From NCBI GenBank assembly GCA_951813555.1, contig OX638344.1:124001-188000 (forward strand): 64,000 bases of DNA, read 5' to 3'. Under the pieces are notes generated by a model that saw only the letters and a program-made list of their open reading frames with translations, was not told the DNA's origin and did not search any database. Positions 17,324-25,369 of the stretch are shown piece after piece. The stretch is from an uncultured Acidimicrobiales bacterium (GTDB taxonomy: Bacteria > Actinomycetota > Acidimicrobiia > Acidimicrobiales > Bin134). A program made the translations under genes and the position numbers. Numbering within the stretch: the first letter of the stretch is position 1; every line of letters starts with the position of its first letter.

Positions 17324-18100
17324 CTAGCGGGTGTCGTTGACCCAGGTCATGTTGGTGGCCTCGCCGGCTTCGAGCAGGGGGGCGTCGTAGTTGGGGGAGG
17401 TCATGACCGAGGCGTCGCGGCGGTAGTTGATGAAGTGGACGCCGTCGCCGCCGCTGTAGAGCTTGTAGCGGCGGTCGGCGGCCACCCACAGTGTGTCGCC
17501 CTCGCCGACCACCCGGCGGCCCACTCTGATCTCACCTCGCAGCACGTGGATCAGCTCGTCTTGGGAGTGGCTGTGGGCCGAGGACTCGAAGTACTGGGGG
17601 CGGTCGGTGGCCAGCAGCCACAATCGATTGGTGGATGATGAGGCGTCAGAGAAGAAGCGGGTGCGCTGGGTGTCATCCACCGTGGCCCACAACCCATCGG
17701 GACCTACCACCCGCACTCCCCGGCCCGCAGATTCGGCCGGACCCCTCAACCCGTCCGATGGCGGCGAAGGATCAGCCGGCCCCACATGGACGATGCTGGC
17801 GTCGGACTCCGCAGTCGCGGTCGCAGCCACCCCGGCCTCCACGATCACCGCCCCATCGGCGGGGCATACCCGACCTTCAATGGTCAGGCTCCCGGAGCGC
17901 ACATACACCGCCTCGTCTCCATGCTCGGTGCCCCAACTCAGCTCGGTACCAGCGGCTAGGTCGGCGGCCACCAGCCACAGCGAGGCCCCGTCGGGACTGA
18001 CCTGTTGTGCCGCGCATTCGCCGCTTACCTCGACCGTCGGCGCCAGATAGGCATCACCCATCGGCCTCTCCGCTGTCAGAACTACGTCAACCGCGCTCAT
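17324..18100 (-). CDS. Bicupin protein
   Basis: This 258-residue protein has two cupin-like halves. The N-terminal one contains GDEAVYVRSGSLTIEG. The C-terminal one contains HSHSQDELIHVLRGEIRVG, with the His-x-His and Glu metal ligands of cupin motif 1, then VGEGDTLWVAADRRYKL. Only the second half has the full metal set. Bicupins include dioxygenases, decarboxylases and isomerases, and no specific reaction can be read. Its start overlaps the 3' end of the acyltransferase gene by 14 nt, which indicates one operon. Confidence 0.8.
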   Translation of the reverse strand: MSAVDVVLTAERPMGDAYLAPTVEVSGECAAQQVSPDGASLWLVAADLAAGTELSWGTEHGDEAVYVRSGSLTIEGRVCPADGAVIVEAGVAATATAESDASIVHVGPADPSPPSDGLRGPAESAGRGVRVVGPDGLWATVDDTQRTRFFSDASSSTNRLWLLATDRPQYFESSAHSHSQDELIHVLRGEIRVGRRVVGEGDTLWVAADRRYKLYSGGDGVHFINYRRDASVMTSPNYDAPLLEAGEATNMTWVNDTR

Positions 18101-18824
18101 GGCCCCTCATTCTCCCACCCAGGGTGCGGCTGCGACGGGCTGTGGTCAATTCGACAGCCTCATCCATTGCTGCCTGCATGGACACTCGTAGCTTGGCGGT
18201 GAACTCGTTGCGCTCACTGGCAGACAACCTCCGGGTTCCGCCGTCGGGAATATGCAACGGTTCGCCGACCACAATGGACACCGGCACACGTTTGAGGGAC
18301 TTGGCCTTGGGAGGCATGGCCTCTTCGGTGCCGGCGATGCCAACCGGGAGAACCGGCACCCCCGTCCGGGCGGCCAGAAATGCCGCGCCGCCGAAGATCT
18401 CACCGACTTGGTTTCCGGTTTGGCGTGTGCCTTCGGGGAATACCAGCAAAGGCTCGCCCCGCTTCAGCAGGTCTATGGCCGCGGTCAGCGATCGGCGGTC
18501 TCCTACCCCCCGATGCACCGGGAACGACCCCAGCATGGCGCTGATCCAGGTGCCCATGCCGCCAGGGAACATCTCTCTCTTGGCCAGCGACCGGACGATG
18601 CGAGGACACCGGGAGTTCACCAGAGGACCATCGAGATTGGACCGGTGAACAGGGGCGATGATGAACGCCCCCTTGGATTTCAGCCGTTCAACGCCCACCA
18701 CCTGGGTCCGCAGGTACGCCCGGCCCACCGCCAGGATCACCAGCCGCACCATCCGATAAAAGGCCCGGGCTCGCCAGGTCTTCCAGATGGCCAACACCTT
18801 CTCTTCCAGGCTCCGCTCAGCCAT
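18087..18824 (-). CDS. 1-acyl-sn-glycerol-3-phosphate acyltransferase-like protein (PlsC family)
   Basis: This 245-residue protein carries the acyltransferase motif HRSNLD (His60-x4-Asp65) and the phosphate-binding motif FPEGTR (about 129-134). A hydrophobic/amphipathic N-terminal segment probably holds it at the inner membrane. The family transfers acyl chains to lysophosphatidate or related acceptors. The C-terminal Arg-rich tail is poorly conserved. Its ATG overlaps the stop of the upstream molybdo-hydroxylase gene by 8 nt. Confidence 0.92.
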   Translation of the reverse strand: MAERSLEEKVLAIWKTWRARAFYRMVRLVILAVGRAYLRTQVVGVERLKSKGAFIIAPVHRSNLDGPLVNSRCPRIVRSLAKREMFPGGMGTWISAMLGSFPVHRGVGDRRSLTAAIDLLKRGEPLLVFPEGTRQTGNQVGEIFGGAAFLAARTGVPVLPVGIAGTEEAMPPKAKSLKRVPVSIVVGEPLHIPDGGTRRLSASERNEFTAKLRVSMQAAMDEAVELTTARRSRTLGGRMRGHERG

Positions 18825-21072
18825 GGCTCTGCACGGCCTTCCACACTCGCTCAGGCGTCAGCGGCATGTCCAGATGGCGGACACCAAATGGAGCTAGGGC
18901 GTCCACCACCGCGTTCTGCACTGCGGCAGTGGCCCCGACCGTGCCCGACTCGCCGACTCCCTTGGCCCCTAGCAGGTTCCGGTCGGTGGGGGTCTCGGAG
19001 CGGACCAGTTCGAAGCTGGGCAGCTCTGCCGCGGAGATCACCGGATAGTCGGCGAAGTTGGTGGTTAGCGGGTTGGCGTCGGCGTCGTAGGCCATCTCCT
19101 CCAAGAGGGCCTGAGCGGCGCCTCCGGCGATTCCCCCATGGATCTGGCCTTCGAAAATCAGCGGATTCAGCACGGTTCCGGCGTCATCCACCGCGACCAG
19201 CCGCGCCAGATCCACCCGGCCGGTCTCGGCGTCCACCTCCACCACGGCCACATGAGCACCGAACGGGAAGGTCTGGCCTCCGGTTTCGAAATCTGACTCC
19301 ACGGTCATCGGGCCGTCCAGAGCAGCGGCCACCTCGGCCCATCCCACCGACACCGCCGGAGTCCCGGCCACGTGGAAACGACCGCCCGCGGAATCATGGA
19401 TCACATCGGCGGCCGAAGCCTCCAACAGATCGGCCGCGGTGGGGAGTACCTGCGCCACCAGCCGCTGGGAGGCGTCGAACAGCATCGACCCCACGATCTG
19501 AGCTGACCGGGATCCCCCGGTCACTTGCCCCCGGGGTGTGCAGTCGGTGTCACCGCCGACCGCAACCACCCGATCCATGTCCATGCCCAGCACATCGGCC
19601 ACGATCATCGGCCACACCGTCTCATGGCCCTGGCCGTGGGGAGTGGAGCTGGTCACCGCCTTCACCGTTCCGTCGATGCCCAACTCCACCGAGGCGAAGT
19701 CACCCGCTCCGGTAGTAGCGGTGACCTCCACATAGGTGGACAGGCCGATGCCCAAAAGAGACGCCGATCCGTTGGCCCGACGAGCGGCCTGCTGGGCCCG
19801 CAGGGCGTCGTATCCGGCCGCCTCCAGCGCGGCGTCTAGCGCCTTGCCGTAGTCGCCTGAGTCGTAGCTCACCCCTGACACCGTGGTGTGGGGGAAGGCC
19901 TCTGGGCCGATGAAGTTGCGGCGGCGCACTTCGGCAGGATCCATCTCGACCTCCGCGGAGAACAGGTCTACCGCCCGCTCGATGGCCGTGGACGCCTCGG
20001 GCCGACCGGCTCCTCTAAAGGCCCCGTTGGGGGTGGTGGAAGTGGGCACCGAAACCGCTTGGTACCCGGCGGAGGCGATGTCGTACACGCCGGTGAACAT
20101 GGCCATGGTCATTCGGGGGAGGAAGCCGGCAATGAGCGGATAGGCCCCGCTGTCTTGGATCACGTCGAGCTGATAGGCGGCGATCCGCCCGTCCCGGCTG
20201 CCGCCGACCACAACGTCCTGTATCTGGCCCCGGCCACTTCCCAGCCCGGTCATCGACTGTGTGCGGGTCTCAGCCCAGGCACACGGGCGACCCAAGCGGC
20301 GGGCCAGCCAGCCCAAGAAGGCCTCCTCGGGGTAGCAGCGGAACTTGGCCCCGAAGCTGCCGCCCACATCGGGGGTCACCACCAGCACTTGTTCAGGGTG
20401 CAACCCATAGATGCCCATCAGCGAAGCCTTGACGTTGTGGCTGCCCTGAGTAGCGGTGTAGTGGACCAGCCGTTCACCTTCCCAGAATGAGAATCCTGTC
20501 CGAGCCTCAATGGGCGCAGCCGACATGCGCTGGTTGTGGAACCGGGCCCGCACCACCACCTCGCAGTCATCGAACTCGGGCGGTTCACCGGCGGCGCAGC
20601 GATACACCGTCTGATCCTCAATGCCCTCGAACAGCACGATGTCTTGCCGCAGCGAGGCCTCCACGTCAACCAGCGGGGGCAGCGAGTCGTAGTCCACCAC
20701 CACCAGGTCGGCGGCGTCGGCGGCCCGAACGGGGTCGTCGGCCACCACGGCAACCACCGGCTCACCCACATAGCGGACCACTTCGTGAGCCAGCATGGTG
20801 CGGACCATCTGATCGTTCATGCCCGGAAACGGCGGAGGGTAGACCAACACCTCTGGGTCGACATCGGCGGCGGTAAACACCCCGAGCACTCCGGGAGCGG
20901 CCTCGGCATCGGTCGCATCCACCGCCAAGAGCCGAGCATGGGCTTCCGTCGAGGTCACATAGACAACATGGGCAGCCTCGGGAGGAACCAGATTGGCGAC
21001 GTACGCACCCTGGCCGGTGAGGAAGCGGGGATCTTCCCGACGAAGCACCGGGTGACCGAGGATTGAGGGCAT
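18817..21072 (-). CDS. Xanthine-dehydrogenase/CO-dehydrogenase-family large (molybdenum) subunit
   Basis: This 751-residue protein is the molybdopterin-cytosine-dinucleotide-binding large subunit of the hydroxylase family. It has the N-terminal RREDPRFLTGQG, FNQR-type RFHNQRMSAAPIEAR, GGSFGAKF, PNGAFRGAGRPEA, and the active-site glutamate region GAKGVGESG. It lacks the AYRCSFR loop of true CO dehydrogenase, so hydroxylation of an N-heterocycle or aldehyde is more likely. No gene for the FAD-binding medium subunit or the 2Fe-2S small subunit is adjacent, which is unusual. It overlaps the acyltransferase gene downstream and follows the VOC gene by 45 nt. Confidence 0.93.
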   Translation of the reverse strand: MPSILGHPVLRREDPRFLTGQGAYVANLVPPEAAHVVYVTSTEAHARLLAVDATDAEAAPGVLGVFTAADVDPEVLVYPPPFPGMNDQMVRTMLAHEVVRYVGEPVVAVVADDPVRAADAADLVVVDYDSLPPLVDVEASLRQDIVLFEGIEDQTVYRCAAGEPPEFDDCEVVVRARFHNQRMSAAPIEARTGFSFWEGERLVHYTATQGSHNVKASLMGIYGLHPEQVLVVTPDVGGSFGAKFRCYPEEAFLGWLARRLGRPCAWAETRTQSMTGLGSGRGQIQDVVVGGSRDGRIAAYQLDVIQDSGAYPLIAGFLPRMTMAMFTGVYDIASAGYQAVSVPTSTTPNGAFRGAGRPEASTAIERAVDLFSAEVEMDPAEVRRRNFIGPEAFPHTTVSGVSYDSGDYGKALDAALEAAGYDALRAQQAARRANGSASLLGIGLSTYVEVTATTGAGDFASVELGIDGTVKAVTSSTPHGQGHETVWPMIVADVLGMDMDRVVAVGGDTDCTPRGQVTGGSRSAQIVGSMLFDASQRLVAQVLPTAADLLEASAADVIHDSAGGRFHVAGTPAVSVGWAEVAAALDGPMTVESDFETGGQTFPFGAHVAVVEVDAETGRVDLARLVAVDDAGTVLNPLIFEGQIHGGIAGGAAQALLEEMAYDADANPLTTNFADYPVISAAELPSFELVRSETPTDRNLLGAKGVGESGTVGATAAVQNAVVDALAPFGVRHLDMPLTPERVWKAVQSHG

Positions 21073-21117
21073 CAGACCGGGTTGGTTATCGCGCTTCCCT
21101 GCGGGGCGTCGGCCCCA

Positions 21118-21522
21118 TCAATCGAATAGGGCGACGTCGGTGAACTCGATGAGGTTCCCGTCGGGATCTCGGGTGAAGGCCGACCGCACCGAGACTCCGA
21201 AATCCTCACGCTTCGACGGCTCGCTGGCGAACACCACTCCCCGCTCGGCCAACTCGGCCATTGTGGCGTCGAACTGCTCGGCAGGAATGTAGAGGGCAAA
21301 GTGGGACATTGCCCCCGCAGAATCCGGCATCTTGTCCACCTTGCTCAAGTGGAGTTGCGAGGGGCCCATTCGCAGCCAGGACCCTTTGAACTCGCCGAAA
21401 TCGGGCCGGGGGAGCTTCTCCAGGCCCAGCTTTTCGATGTAGAAGGCATCGGCGGCCTCCACGTCGGTCACGCAGATGTTCACGTGCGAATAGGCAACCA
21501 GACCCTTGACAGCTGTGCTCAT
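21118..21522 (-). CDS. VOC-superfamily protein
   Basis: This 134-residue glyoxalase/bleomycin-resistance-fold protein carries SHVNICVTDVEAADAFY at the N-terminus, MSHFALYIP in the middle and TRDPDGNLIEF at the end. These give the usual His...His...Glu pattern for a metal site. The substrate is unknown. Its ATG overlaps the MFS gene stop as ATGA, and it precedes the molybdo-hydroxylase gene, so all three are likely one transcript. Confidence 0.86.
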   Translation of the reverse strand: MSTAVKGLVAYSHVNICVTDVEAADAFYIEKLGLEKLPRPDFGEFKGSWLRMGPSQLHLSKVDKMPDSAGAMSHFALYIPAEQFDATMAELAERGVVFASEPSKREDFGVSVRSAFTRDPDGNLIEFTDVALFD

Positions 21523-22934
21523 CCCCGTGACTCTATTGGAACAAGAGGGTCAGTTGTCCGGGCACAGCGCAGGCCGAGGGCAGCGGTTACCGCGCCTCCG
21601 CAGGCCAGCATGATGTAGCTGGTGCCCAGATTGCCGATCTGGCCTACCGTCAATGTGGCACCGATGATGGTCACCGCAAGAGCCACGCCGAAGGCGTTTC
21701 CCACCCGCATCATGGTCTGGGCCACGCTGGAGCCCGGGGCCAGGAAGTCGCTGGGCAGGTCGGCCACCATCACCGCGAACAGCGACCCCCACACCAAGCC
21801 TGATCCGATTCCAGCCAGCGTCACGCTAAGCACCCACGCAACCAGGTCCTGCTGGCCTCCCAGCGTGGCCCACTGCCACACCATCCCCCCGGTCCACATC
21901 AGACTTCCGACCACCACGAATCTGGCTGGTCCCCAGCGGTCGGCCCACCGGCCTGACAACGCCGACAGCAAGCCGGTGAACACGAACACCGGGGTCAGCA
22001 GCAAACCAGCCTCGAAGATGGTCAGCTCCCAGACAATGGTGAGGTAGTTCACACCCACCAACTGGTGTCCGAAGAAGGCGATCGAGAACACCAGCATCCC
22101 GTAGTTGCCCAGCCGGAAGCTCTTGTATCGGAACAGCTTGGGATCGATCACCGGCAAGCGGTGGCGCAGCGACCGCCAGCCCAGCAGCCCGAGCACCAAC
22201 GGCCCTCCAATGAGCGCGGCCAGCACCACCGGATCAGCCCAAGACCACTCCCGGCTCTGCACCAGTGCGAACACCATCGCCCCAACACCGGCCAGCACCA
22301 TGAGTGCCCCGAGCCGATCGGGCAGCTCCGGGGACTGTGCGCTGCGGCGCTCCTCGATGATCTTGCCGATGAACACCAGGGCGATCACGCCGAACGGCAC
22401 ATTCAGCCAGAATGCCCACCGCCAATCGCCCACATGCACCAGCAGGGCCCCCACCGAGGGCCCCATAGCCGCCGCCACCGCGCCATTGGCCGACCACGCT
22501 CCGACGCCGGTTCCCCGGCGGGAGAGCGGAAAGGCGTCGATCACGATGGCCGCGCCCATGGGCAGGCTCAGCGACGTTCCGATCCCCTGGAGGGCCCGGG
22601 CGCCGATGAGCAGCCCAATGCTGGGGGCAAGTGCCGCCGCCGCGGAGGCCAGCGTGAACACCGCGATGCCGGCCATCAGAGTCCGCCGCCTTCCCCACCG
22701 CTCCCCCAGCACCCCGCCGATCACCAGGGTGGCCGCGCCGACGATGGTGAACGAGTTGATGACCCACGACAGCTCGGCCTCGCTGGCGTCGGGAAAGGAG
22801 TCCTTCAGGTCGGCATAGACCACGAAGATGATCGACAGCGACATGGCCGTTTGGAAGCTGGCCAGGCTGACCACAATCAACACCAGCCAGGCCCGGCGCA
22901 TCACCGCCGGATCAACGGCTGGTTGCTGCATCAC
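21519..22934 (-). CDS. MFS transporter, DHA2/EmrB-QacA type
   Basis: This 471-residue integral membrane protein has about 14 hydrophobic segments. Motif A is GVLGERWGRRRTLMAG and motif C is GPSVGALLV after TM5, both typical of drug:proton antiporters that export hydrophobic compounds. The start is GTG at 22934, immediately followed by an in-frame ATG. A TACAGT box 6 nt upstream suggests leaderless transcription. It heads the long minus-strand run and is divergent from cysS. Confidence 0.92.
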   Translation of the reverse strand: MMQQPAVDPAVMRRAWLVLIVVSLASFQTAMSLSIIFVVYADLKDSFPDASEAELSWVINSFTIVGAATLVIGGVLGERWGRRRTLMAGIAVFTLASAAAALAPSIGLLIGARALQGIGTSLSLPMGAAIVIDAFPLSRRGTGVGAWSANGAVAAAMGPSVGALLVHVGDWRWAFWLNVPFGVIALVFIGKIIEERRSAQSPELPDRLGALMVLAGVGAMVFALVQSREWSWADPVVLAALIGGPLVLGLLGWRSLRHRLPVIDPKLFRYKSFRLGNYGMLVFSIAFFGHQLVGVNYLTIVWELTIFEAGLLLTPVFVFTGLLSALSGRWADRWGPARFVVVGSLMWTGGMVWQWATLGGQQDLVAWVLSVTLAGIGSGLVWGSLFAVMVADLPSDFLAPGSSVAQTMMRVGNAFGVALAVTIIGATLTVGQIGNLGTSYIMLACGGAVTAALGLRCARTTDPLVPIESRG

Positions 22935-22940
22935 CGGATG

Positions 22941-22946
22941 ACTGTA
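22941..22946 (-). promoter_or_regulatory. Candidate -10 box (TACAGT) for the MFS gene
   Basis: TACAGT on the minus strand lies 6 nt before the GTG at 22934, with no ribosome-binding site between. It falls in the 72-bp divergent gap shared with cysS. Confidence 0.45.
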
Positions 22947-22994
22947 ACCCCCGCCCCCCGCTTATCGGATGGCGGCCCCGGGCAGGGCGCTCAG

Positions 22995-23000
22995 TAACCT
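22995..23000 (+). promoter_or_regulatory. Candidate -10 box (TAACCT) for cysS
   Basis: TAACCT lies 6 nt before the GTG start of cysS and no Shine-Dalgarno motif is present, which fits a leaderless mRNA. Confidence 0.45.
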
Positions 23001-23006
23001 TCGGTC

Positions 23007-24389
23007 GTGGTCTCGTTCTACGACACTCGGCGGCGGGCAGTGGTGTCGTTTGAGCCGGTTGTTCCAGGGCAGGTGTCGATGTACGTGTGCGGCCCCACTG
23101 TTTACGACGATCCTCACGTGGGCCACGCCCGAACCGCTCTCACCTTCGACATGATCCGCCGCTACCTCCAGTGGCGCGGCTTCAATGTCACCTTCGTCTC
23201 CAACATCACCGACATCGACGACAACATCATCAAACGAGCGTTTGAGACCGGAACCACTGAGCCCGAACTCGCCGCCCGCTACGAGCAGGTCTACATCGAC
23301 CAGATGGACCGATTCGGCATTGCTCATCCCGACCACCGGCCCCACGCCACCGAATACGTCGAGGAGATGCTTGAATTCATCGGCGACCTCGTGGACCGGG
23401 GGGCGGCCTACGCCATCGAGGGCAAAGGAGTGTACTTCTCGGTGGCGGCCCACGCCCGCTATGGCGACCTGATCGGGCGCACCCCCGAGGAGCTGCGAGA
23501 AGGCGCGGGCGCCCGGGTAGAGGTGGACGTCGACAAGGCCGATCCGTTGGACTTCGCACTGTGGAAGGCGGCCAAACCGGGCGAGCCCGACTGGAACTCC
23601 CCGTGGGGGCCGGGCCGACCGGGATGGCATATCGAGTGCGTGGCCATGGCGACCGACCTGCTGGGCGAGACCTTCGACATCCACGGCGGGGGCGACGACC
23701 TGGCCTTCCCCCACCACCAGAACGAGGTGGCCGAGGCCGAGGGGGCAGAGTTGGGCTTCGCCCGACATTGGATCCACGGGGCCATGCTCAATGTGAACGG
23801 CGAGAAGATGGCCAAGTCGCTGGGCAACTTCACCACCCTTTCCGACCTGCTCGACGTCTACGAACCCCAGGTGCTGCGGCTGTTGATGCTGCAAACCCAT
23901 TACCGCACGGTCATGGAGCTGAGCGACGACGCCCTGACGGGCGCCTCCGGAGCTCTGGACCGGCTCCGGGCCTGGCACCGTCGAGCGGTGGCCGCGGGCG
24001 TGGATCAAACAGCAAGTGCTGATGCCGACGCGGTGGCCCGATTCACCGCGGCTATGGACGACGACTTCGGTACACCCGCCGCGCTGGCGGTGGTGTTCGA
24101 TTTGGTCCGGGAGGGCAATGCCGCGCTGAACACCGGAGACACCAGTCGAGCCGCAACCGCCCACGCTACGGTGTGCGACCTGGCTGGCGCACTGGGTTTA
24201 AGCCTGGCCGGTGACGATCAATCCGGCGACGATGCCCTAACCGAAAAGGTGGGGACTCTGCTGGTTGAGCGGGACGAGGCCCGGGCGGCCAAGGACTTCG
24301 CCACCGCCGACCGCATCCGCGATGAGCTCGCCGCCGAGGGAATCGTCTTGGAGGACACCCCAGACGGCACCATCTGGAGGAAGACCTGA
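23007..24389 (+). CDS. cysS: Cysteinyl-tRNA synthetase
   Basis: This 460-residue class I aminoacyl-tRNA synthetase charges tRNA-Cys. The zinc/substrate Cys28 lies in MYVCGPTVYDDPHVGH, which includes the HIGH-type motif HVGH at 37-40. The remaining zinc ligands are in WHIECVAM and HHQNE, and the KMSKS-type loop is KMAKSLGN. The C-terminal DALR-type domain ends in a typical anticodon-binding region. HHQNE, KMAKSLGN and the full length distinguish it from the mycothiol ligase MshC. GTG at 23007 opens the conserved N-terminus. Its TGA overlaps the downstream start. Confidence 0.97.
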   Translation: MVSFYDTRRRAVVSFEPVVPGQVSMYVCGPTVYDDPHVGHARTALTFDMIRRYLQWRGFNVTFVSNITDIDDNIIKRAFETGTTEPELAARYEQVYIDQMDRFGIAHPDHRPHATEYVEEMLEFIGDLVDRGAAYAIEGKGVYFSVAAHARYGDLIGRTPEELREGAGARVEVDVDKADPLDFALWKAAKPGEPDWNSPWGPGRPGWHIECVAMATDLLGETFDIHGGGDDLAFPHHQNEVAEAEGAELGFARHWIHGAMLNVNGEKMAKSLGNFTTLSDLLDVYEPQVLRLLMLQTHYRTVMELSDDALTGASGALDRLRAWHRRAVAAGVDQTASADADAVARFTAAMDDDFGTPAALAVVFDLVREGNAALNTGDTSRAATAHATVCDLAGALGLSLAGDDQSGDDALTEKVGTLLVERDEARAAKDFATADRIRDELAAEGIVLEDTPDGTIWRKT

Positions 24390-25369
24390 AGCAGCGCATC
24401 GCCAAGCTGCCCGGCCGGCCGGTAGCCGGGATCGAAGTCCTGGACGACCAATCCGGCACCACCCGCCGGACCCGGGCTCGGCTGCGGCTGGCCGATGGCG
24501 ACAGCTTGGCGGTGTTCATCAAACGCCCGTCTCGCTCACCGGTGGCCCGGGCATTCGTGGCCGTTCCCCGACTGAGCCGGGCCGAAGTCGGGTTCTATGC
24601 CGAACTGCGGGATCAAGTGCCAGTGGCCACCCCCACGTGCCATGCAGCCCGGCATACTCCGTTGAGCTTCTGCTTGGTGCTGGAGGACTTGGCCGATTCG
24701 GGAGCGACCCTGCGGTCGTCCACCGACACTCTGAGCGCTGACGAGGCCCATAGCTTGTTGACCGCGCTGGCCGATATGCACCGCCAGTGGTGGGGGCACA
24801 CTGAATCGCACCCATGGCTGGCCAAGAATCCCCGTCGGGAACTCGTTCTCGGGGCACTGCTCAGCCCTTCGCTGTGCCGTTTGGGCCTGATGCGGGTGGG
24901 AACCGCTATCCCCAAGGACCTGCACAAGCCCATTTCCCGTTATGCCCGCGATCGTCGAGCCGCCCACGCCGCCATGGCTGCCGGACCGGTCACGCTTATC
25001 CACAACGACTGCCATCCCGGGAACCAGTTCACCACCGCTGACGGGCGTCCCGGTCTCATCGACTGGCAGCTTTGCCGGGCCGGGCCATGGGCCAGAGACG
25101 TTGCCTACCTGTTGGCCACTTCGCTGGATCCCGAAGTGCGGAGCTACGCCGAGCGAGATCTCCTGGCTGAGTATCTCGGCCGTCTCGGCCCCGATGCACC
25201 CACATCTGATGATGCCTGGCTGGCTTATCGCCGCCATATCGTCTACGCCGTCGAGGCCATGCTGGTCACTGCCGCGGTGGGGGTGATGATGCCCAAGTCC
25301 ACCTCCCTTGCCTTAGTCGAACGCACCGCGACTGCGGCGGCCGACCTAGATTCATTCGACGCCCTATGA
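24386..25369 (+). CDS. APH/choline-kinase-like phosphotransferase, apparent CTG start
   Basis: This protein belongs to the aminoglycoside/choline/fructosamine kinase superfamily. The catalytic loop is LIHNDCHPGNQF and the metal-binding Asp follows in GLIDWQLCRAGPWARD. The first canonical start in frame lies about 40 codons into the open reading frame. The upstream codons also read as a sensible N-lobe with a beta-hairpin (RARLRLADGDSLAVFIKRP). GGAGG lies 5 nt before CTG 24386, whose bases overlap the cysS stop as CTGA. I therefore use CTG, giving 327 residues. The substrate is unknown. The stop overlaps the next ATG as ATGA. Confidence 0.82.
   Translation: MKQRIAKLPGRPVAGIEVLDDQSGTTRRTRARLRLADGDSLAVFIKRPSRSPVARAFVAVPRLSRAEVGFYAELRDQVPVATPTCHAARHTPLSFCLVLEDLADSGATLRSSTDTLSADEAHSLLTALADMHRQWWGHTESHPWLAKNPRRELVLGALLSPSLCRLGLMRVGTAIPKDLHKPISRYARDRRAAHAAMAAGPVTLIHNDCHPGNQFTTADGRPGLIDWQLCRAGPWARDVAYLLATSLDPEVRSYAERDLLAEYLGRLGPDAPTSDDAWLAYRRHIVYAVEAMLVTAAVGVMMPKSTSLALVERTATAAADLDSFDAL

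Noticed and set aside
18817..21072. True aerobic CO dehydrogenase (CoxL)
   Set aside because: The characteristic AYRCSFR active-site loop is absent; the corresponding region reads NGAFRGAGRP.
23007..24389. MshC (mycothiol cysteine ligase) instead of CysS
   Set aside because: The KMAKSLGN loop, the HHQNE zinc segment and the full C-terminal region match CysS.
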